This document shows, piece by piece, positions 39,851 to 41,618 of a stretch of 41,618 bases of DNA. The stretch is taken from assembly GCF_000158915.1 (NCBI RefSeq), contig NZ_GG657754.1, forward strand, positions 9,781,273-9,822,890, in the 5' to 3' direction. Within the stretch, counting starts at the first letter, position 1. The number at the start of each line of letters is the position of its first letter. A program made the position numbers and the translations under genes. Under the pieces are notes generated by a model. That model was not told the origin of the DNA and did no database searches. It saw nothing but the letters and a program-made list of their open reading frames with translations. Origin of the DNA: Streptomyces himastatinicus ATCC 53653 (GTDB lineage: Bacteria; Actinomycetota; Actinomycetes; Streptomycetales; Streptomycetaceae).

Positions 39851-41044
39851 ATGACCGGTACGAGTTCCCGACCCGGCATTCCCCGCCCCCCGGATGTGCT
39901 CGTCATCGGGGCGGGCGTCATCGGCGCAGCTTGCGCGTATTACTGCACGTCAGCGGGGTTGCGCGTAACCGTGGTGGAGCGTGGCGCGATCGGCGGCGGA
40001 ACCACCAGCGCATGCGAGGGCAACATCCTGGTGTCCGACAAGGAGACCGGACCCGAACTGGACCTGGCGCTGCTGTCCTCCCGGCTGTGGCGGGAAATCC
40101 GGGGCGATCTCGGGGCCGCCGCCGTGGAATACCACGCCAAGGGCGGTGTGGTGGTGGCCGGTTCGGACGCCACCGCGCGTGGACTGCGGAGGCTCACCGC
40201 CGAGCAGCGCGCGGCCGGGGTCGAGGCGGAGGATGTCGGCCCGGACGAACTGGCCGAGCTGGAGCCCAACCTGACCCGCGAGGTGGCGGGCGGTGCCCAC
40301 TATCCGCAGGACGCGCAGGTCCAGCCTGTGCTGGCCGCCGCACATCTGCTGCGCCGCGCCCGCGCCCGGGGCGCGGCCGTTCACACCGGGATGAACGTGA
40401 CCGGCTTCCTCCGCGACCAGCACGGCGCTGTCACCGGAGTGCGCACCGACTCGGCCACCCTGCCCGCCCTGCACGCCCGATGGGTCGTCAACGCCGCGGG
40501 CACCTGGGCCGGGCAGCTCGCCGACCTCGCCGGGGCGCCGGTGCCGGTGTTACCCCGCAAGGGGTTCATCCTGGTCACCGAACCGCTGCCGCGCGTCGTA
40601 CGGCACAAGGTGTACACCGCCGAGTACGTGGCCAACGTCGCCAGCGACGACGCCGGTCTGGAGACCTCGGTAGTGGTCGAGGGCACCCGGGCGGGCACCG
40701 TCCTGATCGGCGCCAGCCGGGAGCGCGTGGGATTCGACCGCACCGTGGCGCTGCCCGTGCTGCGGAAGCTGGCGGACCAGGCCGTCGGTCTCTTCCCGTT
40801 CCTCTCCGACGTGGCGCTGCTCCGCAGCTATCTGGGCTTCCGCCCCTACTGCCCCGACCATCTGCCGGTGATCGGGCCCGACCCCCGCGCCCCGGGCCTC
40901 GTCCACGCCTGCGGCCACGAGGGCGCCGGGATCGGCCTGGCCCCCGCCACCGGCCATCTGGTCGCCCAACTGCTCACCGGCCGGGCACCGGATCTGCCCC
41001 TCACACCGTTTCGCCCGCAGCGATTCGCGGAGGCCGCCGCATGA
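39851..41044 (+). CDS. FAD-dependent amino acid oxidoreductase (HcnC/D-hydroxyproline dehydrogenase beta-like)
   Basis: A 397-residue flavoprotein of the DAO family. It has FAD-binding VLVIGAGVIGAACAYY (GAGVIG about 20-25), VVNAAGTWAGQLADLAG in the middle, and CGHEGAGIGLAPATG near the C-terminus. Start ATG at 39851 is listed; in-frame ATG 39839 and GTG 39827 are alternatives because no clear ribosome site marks the start. Leu234 is a TTA codon (40550-40552). It forms a set with a small 2Fe-2S protein (overlapping ATGA) and a second flavoprotein. This three-part layout is that of HcnABC, opine oxidase and D-hydroxyproline dehydrogenase; oxidation of an imino/amino acid is likely. Confidence 0.88.
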   Translation: MTGTSSRPGIPRPPDVLVIGAGVIGAACAYYCTSAGLRVTVVERGAIGGGTTSACEGNILVSDKETGPELDLALLSSRLWREIRGDLGAAAVEYHAKGGVVVAGSDATARGLRRLTAEQRAAGVEAEDVGPDELAELEPNLTREVAGGAHYPQDAQVQPVLAAAHLLRRARARGAAVHTGMNVTGFLRDQHGAVTGVRTDSATLPALHARWVVNAAGTWAGQLADLAGAPVPVLPRKGFILVTEPLPRVVRHKVYTAEYVANVASDDAGLETSVVVEGTRAGTVLIGASRERVGFDRTVALPVLRKLADQAVGLFPFLSDVALLRSYLGFRPYCPDHLPVIGPDPRAPGLVHACGHEGAGIGLAPATGHLVAQLLTGRAPDLPLTPFRPQRFAEAAA

Positions 41045-41322
41045 ACCGGACCCCGTTCACCTTCCGCTTCGACGGCCGGACCATCGCCGCCGAGCCCGGC
41101 CAGAGCATCGCGGCCGCGCTCATCGCCGACGGGCAGCGCTCCTGGCGCCGCACCCGCGAAGGCGGCCGTCCGCGCGGGATGTTCTGCGGCATCGGCGTGT
41201 GCTTCGACTGCCTGGTGACCGTCAACGGGCGCCCGAACCACCGCGCGTGCCTGGTCGAGGCCGCGCCGGGGGACGTGGTGGAGACCCAGGAGGGAGCGGG
41301 CCGTGGCCACCTCGCCTGCTGA
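41041..41322 (+). CDS. Small (2Fe-2S)-binding subunit (HcnA/D-hydroxyproline dehydrogenase gamma-like)
   Basis: A 93-residue ferredoxin-like subunit. Cluster ligands C49-x4-C54-x2-C57-x12-C70 (FCGIGVCFDCLVT...RAC) are in the plant-type [2Fe-2S] pattern used by sarcosine oxidase alpha, HcnA and related dehydrogenases. FTFRFDGRTIAAEPGQSIAAALIADG matches the N-terminus of this family. Its ATG overlaps the stop of the DAO gene, and its own 3' end overlaps the next gene by 20 bp, so the three products are probably made in fixed ratio as one complex. Confidence 0.92.
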   Translation: MNRTPFTFRFDGRTIAAEPGQSIAAALIADGQRSWRRTREGGRPRGMFCGIGVCFDCLVTVNGRPNHRACLVEAAPGDVVETQEGAGRGHLAC

Positions 41323-41618
41323 GACCGCTGAACCGGCCGAGCCTGCGGGCGTCCCGTACGACATCGCGGTGCTCGGCGCCGGGCCCGCCGGGCTGTCCGC
41401 GGCCACCGCCGCGGCGGCCCACGGCGCCCGGGTCGCGCTGCTGGACGCGGCGCCCCGCTCCGGTGGCCAGTACTGGCGCCACCGCCCCGCCGACGACGGC
41501 GCCGCGCACCACGACTGGCCCGCCTTCCAGCGGCTGCGCACGGCTCTGGACACGTATCGCGCCCGGCTCGACCATCTGCCCGGCCACGCCATCTGGCACG
41601 TGGAGCGCACCGCCGACG
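41303..41618 (+). CDS. NAD(P)/FAD-dependent oxidoreductase (HcnB/alpha subunit-like), cut by window end
   Basis: A GTG at 41303-41305 after a strong AGGAGGG site opens a frame running off the window (105 residues visible). YDIAVLGAGPAGLSAATAAAAHGARVALLD is a classic FAD-binding Rossmann start, and RSGGQYWRHRP is the conserved follow-on of HcnB/OoxA-type flavoproteins. It is the third member of the DAO/2Fe-2S/FAD complex. Later cysteines that would bind a further cluster lie outside the window. Confidence 0.88.
   Translation, partial: MATSPAETAEPAEPAGVPYDIAVLGAGPAGLSAATAAAAHGARVALLDAAPRSGGQYWRHRPADDGAAHHDWPAFQRLRTALDTYRARLDHLPGHAIWHVERTAD

Noticed and set aside
1..41618. Search for tRNA, rRNA, CRISPR arrays, transposases, integrases and attachment sites
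   Set aside because: No cloverleaf-like sequence, regular spaced repeats, DDE or recombinase motifs or terminal repeats were seen by eye; a tRNAscan or ISfinder search was not possible here.

Overview
This window is high-GC actinobacterial DNA, almost certainly Streptomyces. It has a gas vesicle cluster in the order gvpO-A-F-G-J-L-S-K, many GTG starts, many ATGA/GTGA stop-start overlaps, two class I bacterial P450s plus a P450-reductase fusion, rare TTA (Leu) codons, and a Tat-exported enzyme. No tRNA, rRNA, CRISPR array, insertion sequence or integrase was seen. The content looks like accessory or arm-type chromosome rather than core.

Layout. 1-1.2 kb: a window-cut DUF4388-like protein coupled to a roadblock/LC7-like protein. 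1.7-5.7 kb: a double-length Lrp/AsnC regulator divergent from an amidohydrolase (metallo-carboxypeptidase type) and an AbgT-family transporter, which looks like a peptide/amide scavenging unit. 5.8-6.6 kb: undecaprenyl-diphosphatase. 6.7-9.6 kb: AEC-family permease and large malic enzyme, a malate uptake and oxidation pair. 9.7-11.9 kb: a translationally coupled trio of ICL/PEP-mutase superfamily lyase, small exported-looking unknown protein and BASS-type transporter.

12.2-18.0 kb: the gas vesicle genes on the minus strand. They lie directly behind a TetR gene whose start faces a P450-ferredoxin pair; a perfect 18-bp palindrome sits between the two divergent starts. A strong hairpin separates gvpO from gvpA. 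18.0-20.4 kb: a DUF4142 protein, a doubly frameshifted SRPBCC gene, a frameshifted DUF3662 gene and an SseB-domain protein.

20.6-29.2 kb: probable uronate/aldonate use. It comprises a Tat-exported polysaccharide-lyase-like protein, a zinc alcohol dehydrogenase, an MHS-family transporter, a fructuronate-reductase-type dehydrogenase, a ManD-type mannonate dehydratase (frameshifted here), a D-2-hydroxyacid dehydrogenase and a LacI regulator. The catabolic genes are overlapping or closely spaced. 29.3-32.7 kb: pyruvate carboxylase. 32.9-34.8 kb: a second P450 and an XRE-cupin regulator. 34.8-38.8 kb: a CYP102 (P450 BM3)-type fusion enzyme divergent from a PAS-LuxR regulator, with an inverted repeat between them. 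38.8-39.8 kb: a proline-rich membrane protein. 39.8 kb to the end: the first genes of a D-hydroxyproline dehydrogenase/HcnABC-like flavoenzyme operon, cut by the window edge.

The four frame breaks found (two in the SRPBCC gene, one each in the DUF3662 and ManD genes) all look like one extra base in a G/C run, so sequencing error is a serious alternative to gene decay. The most promising points for follow-up are the TetR palindrome that may tie gas vesicle genes to a P450, and the lyase-unknown-BASS trio. No wholly new system can be proven from sequence alone.
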